The position numbers and the translations under genes are program-made. This document shows, one piece after another, positions 23,526-36,311 of a DNA stretch of 64,000 bases (position 1 is the first letter of the stretch; each line of letters begins with the position of its first letter). The DNA is from Diphasiastrum complanatum (lineage: Eukaryota > Streptophyta > Lycopodiopsida > Lycopodiales > Lycopodiaceae). The DNA is taken from NCBI GenBank assembly GCA_029204225.1, contig CM055101.1, forward strand, positions 45,867,906 to 45,931,905. Direction: 5' to 3'. The notes beneath the pieces were generated by a model. The model made no database searches. It had not been told where the DNA came from and saw only the letters and a program-made list of their open reading frames with translations.

Positions 23526-25985
23526 ACATATAGTCCGGGTGCCCTTCGTTTGGAGGTTATAGCCTTTCATTTGGGTCCAAACGGGCAAAGGACCTAAAAA
23601 TAGGGATTTTCTTTGTTTTTGAACTGTTTCTTCACCTTGAAGAAACTTCACTCTTCACTTGTGAAGGGACCCAACTCCAATTTTAGTATGAAAATTTTAA
23701 TGAGGTTGAAGGCCAAAATGCACTTCACTTCTTCAGGGCCCTCTTCAACAACATCTCATGGCTTATAGCAATCCAACGGCCCACAGGAAGCTCATCTCTT
23801 CCATTGATTATCTTCTATCTGGATCCGATGATCTAGATTTCTTTTAGGCATTGAGCCACATCCCTGGAGCCGCAACACACTTCTATACACGGAGTCGCCA
23901 CTTACCTTCACGTCACACGGTCTGTCAACGACCTCCCTACTCGCGGCCACCAACTCTCTCTCTTCCCAGCTATGGCTTCCCTCAAGAATCCTCAACCATC
24001 TCTCTCTCTCTGGGTCGCGACTGTCCATGGCCTCTTCTGATCCGGTTCCATTGCTAGGGCGCCCTCCTACAGGCTTTTACAACTTCAAAAATAGATCAGT
24101 ATAGAGAGAAGACTTCGCTTTTCTACTTCCAAACCCTATGCTAGAGTTTTTCTCACAACTTTGATCTTGGATTGCTTTTCACAACTCTATGGCTGGCCAA
24201 ATCAATTGCTCTGAGGTCGCCCTACCACTAGAAAGCTGATGCTTTAATCCGTTTGTCAAATGGTGTCTGATTGAATGCAAATCCCGAAAGATTGAATGAC
24301 CATGTAGGAACTAGTATTTCTAACCAATGTAATAGATGCAAATAGACACTTCTTAAAGAAAGTAGAGTGAGCCACCTTTTGATGGTGACCTCTAGTGGAG
24401 AGTATTATTCCACTTGTAGTTTGTGAAATGTGGAAATGCCACTAGGATGTCACCTAAGGAGCTCTCTTGTTCATTTAAGGGACTCCAACAGATTTTTTTT
24501 TTGGGGGGGGAGAGTGGATCTGCTTGCATCCACTGAAGCAATTACACTGTCAGCAACAACATCAGCAAAATCGACAGCCAAGGTCACAAAACCAAAGACG
24601 ACAAAGACAAGGCTAAGAAGACAGATGGGCAATCCAAAGCAACTCAATCAGAAGAAGTACCCCAGTCACGATGAAGATCCTTTAGAAAAGGGAAGCACAA
24701 GCATTAGAAAATCAGTCTCCTTCTTCAACCAGCCTCTTGCCATACATCTGCATCCATTCTCATGACTATCGCCCACATCATCTACCATTGTCACCACTGC
24801 CACCATCCTTCCTTCCATTTCTCTATTTTCCATCATCTCATTATCCACCTGAGAAATCTCCAGTTTTTTCAAATCCTGATAGTTTTACTGAAGCGGCAAA
24901 GAGATCATTGCAAATGTCTTGTGGAGACCAACTACCACCTACATTGGTTGGTCAGCCAGAAAAAAAGACCTAAGAAGGCAGGTGAAGTAGCTCGAAGAAA
25001 TAAAGAGAAAAAACAAAGAAGCTGAGGAGGAAAGGACAAAACTTAAACAATAGTTGAGTCAGATCCATCTCAATCAAAAGAAACTCTGAGGAGCAATGAT
25101 AGTTGAATACCCTTCTATGAAGCCCAAAGAGATCCAAAAGTAATGGACCAAAAGAAGAAAGAGCTGCAGAAAAGGAAATGATAAGATGACAGTGAACCTG
25201 CAAAATAAAGCGATCTCCTCACCCAGCAAGTGGTGGTCAAAGCTCGACATTGCAAGGGTCTCAAACTGCAATTGTAGAAGTACCAGTTCCTTCACCCTTC
25301 TACCAAGCCTTCATTATGTTTTCCTACCGTCGCCAACTCATCCGTCCAAATTTGTTTCTACCACCAACTTGATGATGAGTCCATCCCCTTGAGACTAATA
25401 ATCGAAGTTTGTGCAGCCTACCAAATCGAAGGTGTTGTTTTGATGCAAAAGAATCCTTTCCAGGCTTTAGTTCAAAAATTGTGATGCATAAAATGCAGTG
25501 TATTTTGCTTGGTGGAAAATGCACTAACATCATGTAATATGATTTCTACTTCAGAGTTTGGCTCAAGGAAATTAAATAGTGTAAACGAGGAACGTGGGAG
25601 AAATCAAAATCTTTGCAAGCATCTCATTCACTCAATATTATTGGAAATGAAGGTTCAATTAGAATGTTTTTTGTCATTTTCAGAGATGATCAATCGAAAC
25701 ATACTGGTTTTTATATTATTAATTACTTTATCGGTCAAGCTCGGAATGATGAGGCACAACTAATAACCACATGCACTGGAGTGACCAGCTATCCATGTTA
25801 GAAAGTATTCCGAATCCCACATACTAGACGTGGACATAACACCCAACTTCTAACAATCCCATGCCAGAATAGAAAGTTGAGGAGTCACAACCGGTTCACC
25901 AAATAGGAGTAAGATAGGAGAAAGATGCGAGGTGAAAATTAGCCAACTTTTCAAAATATAAAGATGCATTTTTCAAATTCAAAGA
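23526..25985. other. Unassigned region, weak Gln/Lys-rich coding relic
   Basis: No domain is recognisable. Between about 24540 and 25400 the plus strand is biased toward Gln, Lys and Ser codons with many stops, as an old gag-like or low-complexity coding relic would be. There is a C/T-rich patch at 23940-24060. Confidence 0.3.
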
Positions 25986-25994
25986 CCATATGTA

Positions 25995-26156
<162 letters not shown>

Positions 26157-26735
26157 AACACACCCCACCAATATGATGATTGATAGATCTTTAAACCCGA
26201 TCACTAGTGAACAATATGAGATTTAGTTTGTTTGCTCCCATACTTCAATTTTGGTTTCTTCTATGATGTCATGCTAACTATTGCTGTACCAACAAGTCAA
26301 TGCCTTATAAATTTTAATGATGCTTATGATTATAGTGGACCTAGATTGTAAATTGTATCCTTCGTATGGAACTTTGACAAATTCATATGCATATTATATA
26401 TTATTTTTCTCATCAAAGTCAAGCATATTATACAAATTCCATAAGAAGTCTATAAAGAATTTGATAAGGAACTAACATGAAAGGAACAATTCAACAAAAG
26501 GAAAAGAAACAACAAAAAAAGGTCCATGTGTGGGGCCCATAAAGGGGAATCAAGCCCATCAAAATGGGCAAGGGAGTAAAAGTTCAAAAGGAAAAATTTC
26601 TAGATGTGTGGCCCATAGAAACAAATTCAACCCATGAAAAGAAGTCAAGCCATTCTTTTTTTTTTTTCTCTCGAAAAGTCTTACATTAGATTATAGACTT
26701 TTTACAAGGTACAAAACAACAACGGAATTAAAGGA

Positions 26736-27237
26736 TTAAAGAAGCATGAGCTTGTCAGCCTCTTTAAAGAGAAGTAGAGGGGAGATGTAAAAATCACCAT
26801 TCCCAAATTCTCTACTATTCATGTCGAACCAGATGTACCATAAAATAATGATCCTATTGGATTGCCAGAAAGCATTGGAATTTGCATCATCAAACATAAT
26901 GTCGTTCAGCAGCAGATCTAAATGACTGAATCTCTTAAACCTGAAAGAGTGCAATAAAAAGATCAGTCACAATCTTCCAAAGCGGAGCATAGCAGTGAAA
27001 GAACAAATGTATCACATCCTCATCAAATATTTTACATTTAGAGCATAAATGTGACACATCCCCTCTATAATTGATACGTAAAGGTAGAGAGAGCTGAAGG
27101 ATCCTCATAGAAAAGACTCTAAGGTTGCAATGAAACCTAGGCTTCCAGAGATGGGAGGGGTAGGAAACTATCGATTTCGAATTGTACCACAAGAACGTGA
27201 AATTAGATTCTTTGGTGGCAGATAAAACACATGCCAT
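26736..27237 (-). pseudogene. LINE C-terminal zinc-binding region (zf-RVT-like)
   Basis: Two minus-strand frames joined at about 26940 read HLWKPRFHCNLRVFSMRILQ, then LCSKCKIFDEDVIHLFFHC, then PLWKIVTDLF. The pattern CX2C ... HLFFHC ... W is the reverse-transcriptase zinc-binding domain found after the RT of plant L1-type LINEs. The RT itself is absent. The upstream part of this piece is what the tandem array to its right repeats. Confidence 0.55.
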
Positions 27238-29026
27238 TGTTATGATTGGAGAAGGACTTTATGTAACCTTTTTAGATTCAAAGTCCATTTATCTATGATT
27301 ATGTTTGTTCACAAGTTTAAGAACAATTTACCTCAATTTCTAGGAGATTTGTTTTCCATTATGTAAGCATTTATGTTTGGTAGATTGTCCATAAAATAGA
27401 ATGTCATATGTCTCAAAAACAGAAATTTAAAAGTTTGCATTACCTCTAAAGAGAAATGGATTGTTTACTGACATTTTCACCAAGTAAACCAACCAAAATT
27501 AAATAAAATCGAGCCATGTGTAAATTTAGCTTGGTGAAAATGTCACCAACAAATTCTTTTCCAAGTGAAAAAGATTAGCAAGGCATTTTGATGGAGGGTT
27601 GAATGTTTTGTATGGCCCCTACTTAATGACTTTTCATTGACAATCATTTCGTCCAATTTCTTTATCAACTTTGTATAGGCCATAATATTCTCCTTTTTGA
27701 ATCTTTTATGAACTTCAAGTTTCATTGTAGAAAAGACTCTAAGGTTGCGACAAAACCTAGGCTTCCAGAGATGGGAGGGGTCGGAAACTTTCCATTTCGA
27801 ATTGTACCACGAGAAAGTGAAATTAGGTTCTTTGGTGGCAAATAAAACACATGCCATTGTTATGATTGGAGAAGGACTTTCTTGTGACCTTTTTAGATTC
27901 AAAGTCCATTTATCTATGATTATGTTTGTTCACAAGTTTAAGAGCAATTTACCTCAATTTCTAGGAGATTTGTTTCCCATTATGTAAGCATTTATGTTTG
28001 GTAGATTGTCTATAAAATAGAATGTCATAGGTCTCAAAAACAGAAATCTCCTATGACATTAAATTGAAAAGTTTGCATTACCTCTATAGAGAAATGGATT
28101 GTTTACTGACATTTTCACCAAGTAAACCAACCAAAATTAAATAAAATCGAGCCATATGTAAATTTAGCTTGGTGAAAAGGTCACCAACAAATTCTTTTCC
28201 AAGTGAAAAAGATTAACAAGGCATTTTGATGGAGGGTTGAATGTTTTTTATGGCCCCTACTTAATGACTTTTCATTGACAATCATTTCGTCCAATTTCTT
28301 TATCAACTTTGTGTAGGCTCCTTTTTGAATTTTTTATGAACTTCAAGTTTCATCGTAGAAAAGACTCTAAGGTTGCGATGAAACCTAGGCTTCCAGAGAT
28401 GGGAGGGGTCAGAAACTTTTCATTTCGAATTGTACCACGAGAAAGTGAAATTAGGTTCTGTGGTGGCAGATAAAACACATGCCATTGTTATGATTGGAGA
28501 AGGACTTTCTTGTGACCATTGTTATGATTGGAGAAGGACTTTCTTGTGACCTTTTTAGATTCAAAGTCCATTTATCTATGATTATGTTTGTTGACAAGTT
28601 TAAGAACAATTTACCTCAATTTCTAGGAAATTTGTTTTCCGTTATGTAAGCATTTACGTTTGGTAGATTGTCTATAAAATAGAATGTCATATGTCTCAAA
28701 AACAGAAATCTCCTATGACATTAAATTGAAAAGTTTGCATTACCTCTATAGAGAAATGGATTGTTTACTGACATTTTCACCAAGTAAACCAACCAAAATT
28801 AAATAAAATCGAGCCATATGTAAATTTAGCTTGGTGAAAAGGTCACCAACAAATTCTTTTCCAAGTGAAAAAGATTAGCAAGGCATTTTGATGGAGGGTT
28901 GAATGTTTTTTATGGCCCCTACTTAATGACTTTTCATTGACAATCATTTCGTCCAATTTCTTTATCAACTTTGTATAGGCCATAATATTCTCCTTTTTGA
29001 ATCTTTTATGAACTTCAAGTTTCATT
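27108..29026. repeat. Three tandem units of about 0.62-0.66 kb
   Basis: The block starting AAAAGACTCTAAGGTTGC occurs at about 27108, 27731 and 28362. Each is followed by the same series of blocks and closes with GAACTTCAAGTTTCATYGTA. Units differ by a few percent and small indels; the third has an internal 36-bp duplication (about 28495-28545). The left end of each unit is LINE-derived, being shared with the zf-RVT-like ORF. Confidence 0.85.
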
Positions 29027-30560
29027 GTATGTGTATTTTGTTGCTTACAAAGTCGTAGTTTTCCTTATATTTGTTGTTGTTTATGAGCTCATGTTCAAAA
29101 TATCTTAAGAAAAGGGCCAATAGAACATATTAGATTATATCGTGGTGCTCAAGCACAATAGCCTTGTAAATTCTTAGGGAATGACAATCTTTGCACTTCA
29201 AAAATAAATAGGTGATATTATGCGCCAATATTTCACATGATAGGTACATCAAATGAATTTTTTAGTGACCTTTTCACTTGGCAAGCTCTCATCCTCTTGT
29301 TATGGCTGAATTTTTTGATGGGCCACATATTTGTTGCCTTTAACAAATTGTAATATTCTTTGAGAAAATTTGTTTGATTATAATTTGCTTCTTTTTTTTT
29401 TTAAACAATATATATATATATTATTATTTATGGGAGGCCATGTAGTTTTCTTTTCAATGTGCTCCTAGAAATTTCAATGACTTTATAAAATAACTAGATT
29501 GTTGCCAAAAAGCAATCATGACATTCTACCCAATTTCAGAAAACGAGTCTAGAAGTATTGCTCTTAAAAAGAAAACTAGCGATAAAAATTAGGATCACAA
29601 ATCTATCCAAAAACTTTCCAGTGGTTTTTACGCTATGTCGAATATCCATTAATTTATGACTAACTCTTGGCCTATTCATAAATCCAAGAAAATTTCAACC
29701 GTGCCCACATTGTAACTAGAAAGTTTATTAGCCAATACATAAACATTTTTATTTGAAAGTTGTCATCAAACATAAGTTGCATGTCTTTAAAGCAAGTTTT
29801 CTCTCACTTTAAATTCAAGATTTTAAGTTCTTTTCAATTTTGAAGTCTCTAAAGTCAAATCTCTTTTGAGCGCGGGCTTACATACAAGGCCCACAAGGAA
29901 GGGAGTCCAAAGTTCTGCATTCCCTTTGGTTGGGGTTCACTCTAGGTTATATCTTCATCTCCTTTAACACAATCATGGACTTATGCGAATGCGGATGCCA
30001 ACATGGGGTCAATCCAAGTGGTGGGACCAAATCTCATGTACCAAAATAAAATATCACATTATCCAATTTCTAAATTCAAATTAGCCATCACCCACCTTAT
30101 TCCAACAACAAAGTGGACCTTTCTTGTTTCTCTTGCATGTCCCATCATTTCTATGGAATTCAAGTTTTGACCTCAAGGAGATAAAAGAAAGCAAGTTCTA
30201 ACCAACAAGTGGACTTTTATGAGAGCCTCACCTCTTTGTATCTAACGCCCTCACCCTCACACTTTTGGATGGGAATGATCTCAAAAAACTTCATAGGCAA
30301 ATTTTTGAAATTTGCATCTCACTTGGTAGTTCCAATGTCCATAAGGTCTTAGCTTTTCTGAAAATTGCTAAGCTATTGTGACAATTCTCTCCAATGAAGT
30401 GTAGTTTCTAGGTGAGAATGAGTTAAAAAATGCGTTGTTTTCTTCAATCCTTTTAAATTGCAACACCTTTTTTATTCAAATTGTTTTTAACGTGCGCGGC
30501 AAAGAAGCTCAAGATGTGGGATCACCTTTGTTGCATCTGAAACATGCATTGATAATTTCA
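29027..30560. other. Non-coding AT-rich region upstream of the host gene
   Basis: I see no gene or element end. It has a poly-T/TATATA patch at about 29390-29425 and short open frames only. Confidence 0.4.
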
Positions 30561-30599
30561 TATTTATAGGCTTTACTCTAGTGCTGTGCAGCAAGTGTT

Positions 30600-31431
30600 A
30601 TAGGACCGATATGAATAGGGATAACACAATCACAGTCGTCAACACTGAAGAAATGGGATTGATCAGCTGCAGCTTGTTCGCTCCTACGTGCAACTTTCTG
30701 TTCTGACTTGTTTCACGATTTCATCAAAATTTGCTGTTGTGCCAACAACAAGGCAATGCCTTGTGACTGATATGCAGGTACTTGTAAGTTGTGATCAAAC
30801 TCGGTTTTATGTATCATTATAACTATGTTGAGCTTGGCTTAATTATGTATTTTGTTGCAGCTGTGGTGGTGGATAGCTTTCAATCAGGATTGTATCAGAG
30901 CTCAAAGAGCTCGATTCCTAACGGCTTGGTTGAGGATATGGTCCTCTAGACTTGGAAATTTCAGACGTGGTTAGATTTGGATCAGCATTGCTTAACTCTT
31001 CAGCAGAACCAAGGTTTGTATATATAATAGGACTGCATATCCTGGGATTTGATACAGTAGTATGATGTACCTATAGGTTGCTGAAATGGTGCGACATTTT
31101 ATTTAACGAATTGCGGCTATGAAGCTAGTTAAGGGGTTGTTTTCAATAAGATCTAGTACTCTTTGCGCTACAGTGATGATAAGAGTTCTAAGATGCTATA
31201 TTTATAGCTAACAAGATTAAGAGTGCTTACCTTGATAATTGCTAGGATACATTGTTTATTGGGTCTTGTAATGTGTGTGTGTGTGTGTGTGTGTCTGAGA
31301 GAGAGAGAGAGACAGAGAGAGGGGATGTTATAAGGACATAATTAACGTCCTTGTTTCCAATTATTTATGCAGCAGCGTGAGTGACGAGGACATTTTGGAG
31401 ACACCGATTTAAAATTCTTGGATCCAACCCT
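30600..31431 (+). promoter_or_regulatory. Putative 5' leader with introns of the LPR1-like gene
   Basis: Two intron-like intervals have good plant splice borders: 30778-30860 (CAG|GTACTTGTAAG ... TTTTGTTGCAG|) and 31014-31372 (AAG|GTTTGTATAT ... TTATGCAG|). They would leave untranslated exons ending near 30777, at 30861-31013, and from 31373 into the start codon. This is inferred from splice consensus only. A GT/GA microsatellite lies in the second interval. Confidence 0.35.
31275..31322. repeat. (GT)n-(GA)n compound microsatellite
   Basis: About ten GT units are followed by a GAGAGA run. It lies in the putative leader intron. Confidence 0.9.
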
Positions 31432-33296
31432 ATGAACGAGGGTGTAATGGCAACACACTGCATTCTTGTTACTGTAAAGTTCTTTCGCCTGATTTCTTGG
31501 ACCTTGTTGATCCCTCTACTATTTGAAAAGGTTACTGCACAATCATCCATATGCCAGCAACTAGATCCGTCGCCAAATCTGCAAATGTTTGTAGACGCAC
31601 TTCCAATACCAGAGGCTATTGATATATCCACCGGCGACAAGTTGACTTTAGGGATTTATAAAATCTCTCAGGTATCTCTTTCAAGCCTCTCTGCATCGCC
31701 TTGAAAAAACCTATATCTCGTTTGAGCACGCGTACACTTGCTCTTAGAGATATCTTTTCTCATGGTCGATGTGGTTTTTTGCAGAAGCTACACCGAGACC
31801 TTCCGAGTACAACTTTGTATGGTTATGGAACCAGCCAAGCCAAGGCATCTTATCCTGGACCCACGCTCAAAGCTACAAGAGGCATTGTCTCTCATGTCCG
31901 GTGGGAGAATCATATATCTGATTCCTCACACTTTCTGCCAGTTGACACCACCATCCACTGGGCAAATCCAAAGTCAGGAGGAGTTCCTATTGTCAGCCAT
32001 CTCCATGGAGCAGAGGTGGAAAGTGCCTCCGACGGACACCCTGACACGTGGTTCACTGCACAAGGAGAGACTGGATCCAAATATGTTACTCAGGATTACG
32101 TGTATGCTAATTCTCAGCCTCCTACAATGCTCTGGTATCACGACCATACTGTGGGCATCACCAGATTGAACGTATATGCAGGCTTGGTGGGAATCTACTT
32201 TATCAATTCCCCCAGTGAGAAGGGTTACAATCTGCCCATTTCTGACTTTGAGATCCCTCTTCTAATCCAGGATAAGCAATTCTACGCCAACGGATCGCTC
32301 AATTTCCCAAACGTGGGTGACTCTCCTCTCATCCATCCGGTTTGGTGCCCAGAGTTCTTCGGTGACACGATCCTAGTCAATGGAAAAGCCTGGCCGTATC
32401 TGAATGTGCAACGACAGCTGTACAGATTTCGGATTCTCAACGCTGCCAATGCTCGTTTCTTTATCCTGTCATTTAATAATTCTAAACTGTCTTTTAAGCA
32501 GATTGGCACAGATGGCGGATATCTCTACAAGCCAATTGTACTCTCCACACTTACTGTTGCACCAGCTTTTCGAGTAGATGTGCTTGTGGATTTCTCCTCC
32601 CTGGCTCCTGGAACAGACGTTCTTCTCATGAATTCAGGACCTGCTCCATTCCCAAGTGGTGATCCAGCTCAAAGTCCAAATGGCACCGATATTGTAATGA
32701 AATTCCATGTAGTCACAGCAGATAGCTATGCAACTGGAGCTTCTAGCTCCGTCCCTTCAACCTTCCAACCAGATGCAGCCATAGATATAAAGGACGTAGC
32801 AGTGAGAAGAAATTTGACTCTTAAAGAATTTGACGATAGCAGTGGCAACCCAATAATCAGTCTGTTGGGCAACCACCACTGGATTGATCCCGTCACTGAG
32901 ACTCCCCGTCTTGGAACAACCGAGATATGGTCGATAATCAACCTAACACCAGACGCCCACCCCATTCACGTGCATCTCATCCAATTCCACGTTCTCAATC
33001 AGCAATCTTTCGATGCAACTGGCTATTTGAATGATTCCTGCAGCTTAAGTCTCGAGTATCCAAATCCAGGGAGCTGCTTCACAGAAAATCCAAGACAACC
33101 CAACGTGGATCAGATCGGATGGAAGGATACTGCCATCACTTGGCCAAGTAACGTTACTAGATTCGTGATCAGATTCTCATCACAAGATGGATCTTCATTT
33201 CCTTTTGATGCCACAGCTGGTCCTGGCTATGTGTGGCACTGTCATATCCTTGATCACGAAGACAATGACATGATGAGACCTTATGTTCTTCTCTAG
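31432..33296 (+). CDS. LPR1-like: LPR1-like multicopper oxidase (probable ferroxidase)
   Basis: Two exons, 31432-31671 and 31785-33296, join in phase 0 over a 113-bp intron (GTATCT ... TTTGCAG) to give 583 aa, the usual size for plant LPR proteins. The ATG at 31432 is the first after an in-frame stop. Residues about 11-36 are a hydrophobic signal-type segment ending VTAQS, so the protein should be secreted or enter the ER. All four copper-binding regions are complete: HLHG (152-155), WYHDH (197-201), HPIHVHL (472-478) and HCHILDHEDNDM (565-576, with Cys566 and axial Met576). N-glycosylation sequons are present. LPR1/LPR2 oxidise Fe(II) in the apoplast and link root growth to phosphate and iron. 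The bilirubin oxidase/CotA-like fold fits better than true laccases because of motif spacing and length. No frame defect was seen; it is the only intact gene here. Confidence 0.9.
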
Positions 33297-33742
33297 CCCA
33301 CCTGCATGAGTATGCAAGAGATATCACTGATCATGATCAGTCAGGGAAGAAGTAGTGCATGGAAGATTGAGTTGAATCTCTTACCTTTCTCCAAATAGGC
33401 CCTAGGAGATCTCCAAATAATGCAGTAATAGCTACATACCATTTCGAATAAATTGTAGCTGATGCTTTGCTGCAGGGCCGCTTACTAAGTGAAGTCTTGT
33501 AGACAACGCATCCTTTGCTTAAGAGATAACTCAAGACCTTGAACTTGAAGTATGCCAACAAAAAAAAAAGAAAAACAAAAAGTAGTGTTTAAATTGAAGC
33601 AAATTGTTGGAAAATGAAAAAAAACAAACATTGCAATCTAGAAGAATTACAATAAAAAACAGATTAAATAACTTTAATGTTCAAACTTACCTAGGAGTGA
33701 TATCTGACCTTGTAGCAAATCATCACAATGGATTGAAGCCAA

Positions 33743-33825
33743 CTAGACTACATCAAAAGATGCAATAGTTTGATTGTGGAGCTAGCTAGACTACATCAAA
33801 AGATGCAATAGTTTGATTGTGGAGA
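33743..33825. repeat. Tandem duplication, 43-bp unit
   Basis: CTAGACTACATCAAAAGATG and the following bases occur twice in direct succession without change. Confidence 0.9.
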
Positions 33826-34464
33826 CTCTATTATGTACTAGATCAAAAGTAGATACCTATCTTCTTTATGCTGAAGTTTGTAATCATTTGTGTAGCTTTG
33901 TATTGGACTTTATATCACCACAAAGTTATGTACCATGTATTTTATTTCCGTACACTTATGACGTACTCAGTTGAATATATATGGTCCTATGAGAACATAT
34001 GTGTAGCCTCGTATTTGTATAGCTGTTTTTTGCAACTTTGATCAAATTTATGTGATAGTTCAATCTATGTCTCCTAGAATAAAATAATTGTATTGCCTTG
34101 AGAGGTGGATTTTGTGAAAGATTTTGCTTTGTTGTGTGTGTGTATAAGTAGGAGCATGGACATTCCTTCAATAGCTTATGACATCCTCATCACTAAGAAG
34201 TAATTGAAGTAGATTCAAGAGCATGGAAATAGAGGCAACATGCTATAAAATATCTTGCATTAATGCCCTTGAAGATTACAACAATCAAAGAGACACTACA
34301 ACATTTTTTAACATTTTGACCCTAATACCGAGGCTTTTCTAAAGCAAAAAAAAAAAGTCCTTTTATGCCTATATATCCAACAATCTGTCCCTCAATAACA
34401 GACCCTCAAAATCTGCATTGGGCCCCAAGGAATATCGGAGTAATTTCGTCTCATTAAAAAAGAG

Positions 34465-34730
34465 TTTGTTTCGAGGGATATTTTGATGTCTCTCGATATA
34501 TCCATCAAAATATTTGAGGTGATTGCCATGTTCACAAAAGTGTTTTTTGAGGTGATTGCCATGTTCACAAAAGTGTTTTTTGAGGGATATTCTGAGGTCC
34601 ATCAATATATCCCTCAAAATATTCGAGGTGATTGGCCCTGTACACAAAAGTGTTTTTCGAGGATATTCCAAAGTCCCTTGATATATCTGAGGTGATTGGT
34701 GCTATTCTTTTTCGAGGGATATTTCGAAGT
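34465..34730. repeat. Local repeats of a GAGGTGATTG unit with GAGGGATAT
   Basis: GAGGTGATTGCCATGTTCAC is repeated in tandem at 34517 and 34550. Diverged versions lie at about 34625 and 34689. They are interleaved with GAGGGATATT and its complement AATATCCCTC-like sequence, so single strands could fold back. Confidence 0.8.
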
Positions 34731-34779
34731 TCATATAGAGAATAGGTTATTACGAGAGGGGAAAAACAAAATTAAAAAA

Positions 34780-34860
34780 TTAGGGCAGAATGGAACCAGT
34801 ATATCAGCTCCATTCTACCCTAATAATTGGTTCCATTCTACCCTAAAAAGTTGACTTCAT
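34780..34860. repeat. Short inverted repeat
   Basis: AGGGCAGAATGGAACCA is followed about 40 bp later by TGGTTCCATTCTACCCT, its near-perfect complement, and an intermediate CTCCATTCTACCCT is also present. Confidence 0.75.
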
Positions 34861-35039
34861 CCAATCCCATGAGTCTTTTGCACCACTTGTTATGAAGTTG
34901 GTAGACAAACCATTTGTTTATGATTGTTATTAATTTTTTTTGCAAATATTGAAGTTAAAATTCATGTAATTAAAGACTAATGAAAGACACTTATGATCCA
35001 AGTAAATCTTACAATAGCGGAAGCGGAATTATAAACTCA

Positions 35040-35460
35040 ACGGATAGCAGAGCAGTGGTATGGACTAGAAGAACCTTTCCTCGATCCAGCCATTAATGAG
35101 ATGTATGCTATCTATGCCGCTCAACCACAATGTCAAGGAGGGCGAATCTATGGCTGCTACGGATGTGGAGAGAGAATAGGATTGCATAATGTCCAAGTAA
35201 GGGAGTGTATACTCCTTTTTGCCATGACTATGGATACGGCCACTGCTACAAAAATTGTCCAGTGAGGCCCAATATCCAGAATTCTAATGCTCACTAAACA
35301 TAATTAGTATACATCAATTGGGGCCAAGCAAAATTCCACAACCATATCCACCAGTGAAACTGGATCATCCCAATGTACATGCGCAGGTAGGTAAAAGAGT
35401 GTAGAAACGTAAGGAGATCGTTCCAGCTTCATCTCCCACCTTTTCGATGTTGGTGAAGGC
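35040..35460 (+). pseudogene. Athila-like Gag zinc-knuckle relic
   Basis: Reading across frames gives QWYGLEEPFLDPAINEMYA, GGRIYGCYGCGER and KRKEIVPASS. These match in order the Gag at 51330-51690 (QQWYGPDEPFMDPAINECVA, GGRNYGCYGCVEG, KRKEVAPSPP). Frameshifts abound. It ends before the copia LTR that starts at 35550. Confidence 0.7.
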
Positions 35461-35549
35461 TAAACATATCATTTTCCAATCATGATTTACCTTGGCAGCC
35501 CATAACCACAACCTTTAAAATGAGAGAGGATAATAACTATACATGTTTG

Positions 35550-36225
35550 TGTTAAAAATTCACAATTCTAGCTTGACTAGTTTTGGTCATATGACTTGTA
35601 AGTAGTTAGATGGTCATGATGTGGCTTGTCACACGTGCCAAATAGCATAGGATTCCATTCATAAGGATGTTCTCAAGTAGACCTAAGTGTTAGAACCTTT
35701 GGAATGAGTCCAAATTATGCTTAGATACAAGGGAGAAAAAATAGGAGCTATTTTTGGTAATTTTTGCATTGTTGAGGGATCTCCAAGATTCCAACCCTAA
35801 CTTGGTAGGGATGAAAGATCCACCAAAATTAGCATTAGGGATAGGTTTAGGGCCACTCATACCTGCCCAAAACCGTGATGGATCATGTATATATAGGTGA
35901 TGATATCTCACCAAAATCAATCAAGCATATTTTTTCTCTCATAATGGTGCAATTGCTCTCTATGTTCATAATTGTTTGAGTACTTGTGATTACTAATGAT
36001 TATAGGATTGAATGTAGGTCTGGTGTACAGTACTCAGACTGTGGGAGGCCGTACTTTCACACGTGTGAAGCCTTCTTCAAGGATTTGGGCCATTTAGTGA
36101 GGTTCAAGCATAGATTTTTGATGGATTTTGATGGTTCAACTTGTGCTAATCTTATGAAATCGTAATCTATTGTTTCCCTCATCATTTCAAGTGTTTTAGG
36201 ATCCTTATTTGCTGTAATTTTTACA
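35550..36225 (+). repeat. 5' LTR of a copia element (676 bp)
   Basis: It runs from TGTTAAAAATTC to TAATTTTTACA, directly followed by the PBS. It matches 11305-11986 along its length with few differences. A palindromic TTTCACACGTGTGAA site lies near its right part (about 36055), with TATATATAGG at about 35887. Confidence 0.85.
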
Positions 36226-36238
36226 TGGTATCAGAGCC
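36226..36238 (+). promoter_or_regulatory. Primer-binding site, initiator tRNA-Met type
   Basis: TGGTATCAGAGCC adjoins the LTR with no spacer. Confidence 0.9.
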
Positions 36239-36311
36239 TAAAGGCTGAAATGAGCTAAATCCTTGGTTTTCATTCAATTTGATCACAATTTTTGATCTAA
36301 ATCTTGTGTAG

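Larger units (their letters stand above)
33297..35035. other. 3' flank of the LPR1-like gene, short repeats
   Basis: No coding sequence was found. AATAAA-type signals occur (for example near 34078). The stretch has several local duplications, described separately, and ends where a gag relic begins. Confidence 0.5.

Noticed and set aside
24430-25025. A host gene with Lys/Gln-rich product
   Set aside because: Open frames are short, frequently interrupted and overlapping, with no domain or splice pattern that joins them.
30880-30905. TTGTATCAGAGCTC as a retroelement PBS in front of the LPR1-like gene
   Set aside because: It differs at the third base of the site, has no LTR end in front and sits inside a putative leader exon.
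31381-31704. LPR1-like translation starting at 31381 and running through 31704
   Set aside because: The first codon there is GTG, and the frame reads into the intron; the ATG at 31432 and the GT-AG intron restore the family length.
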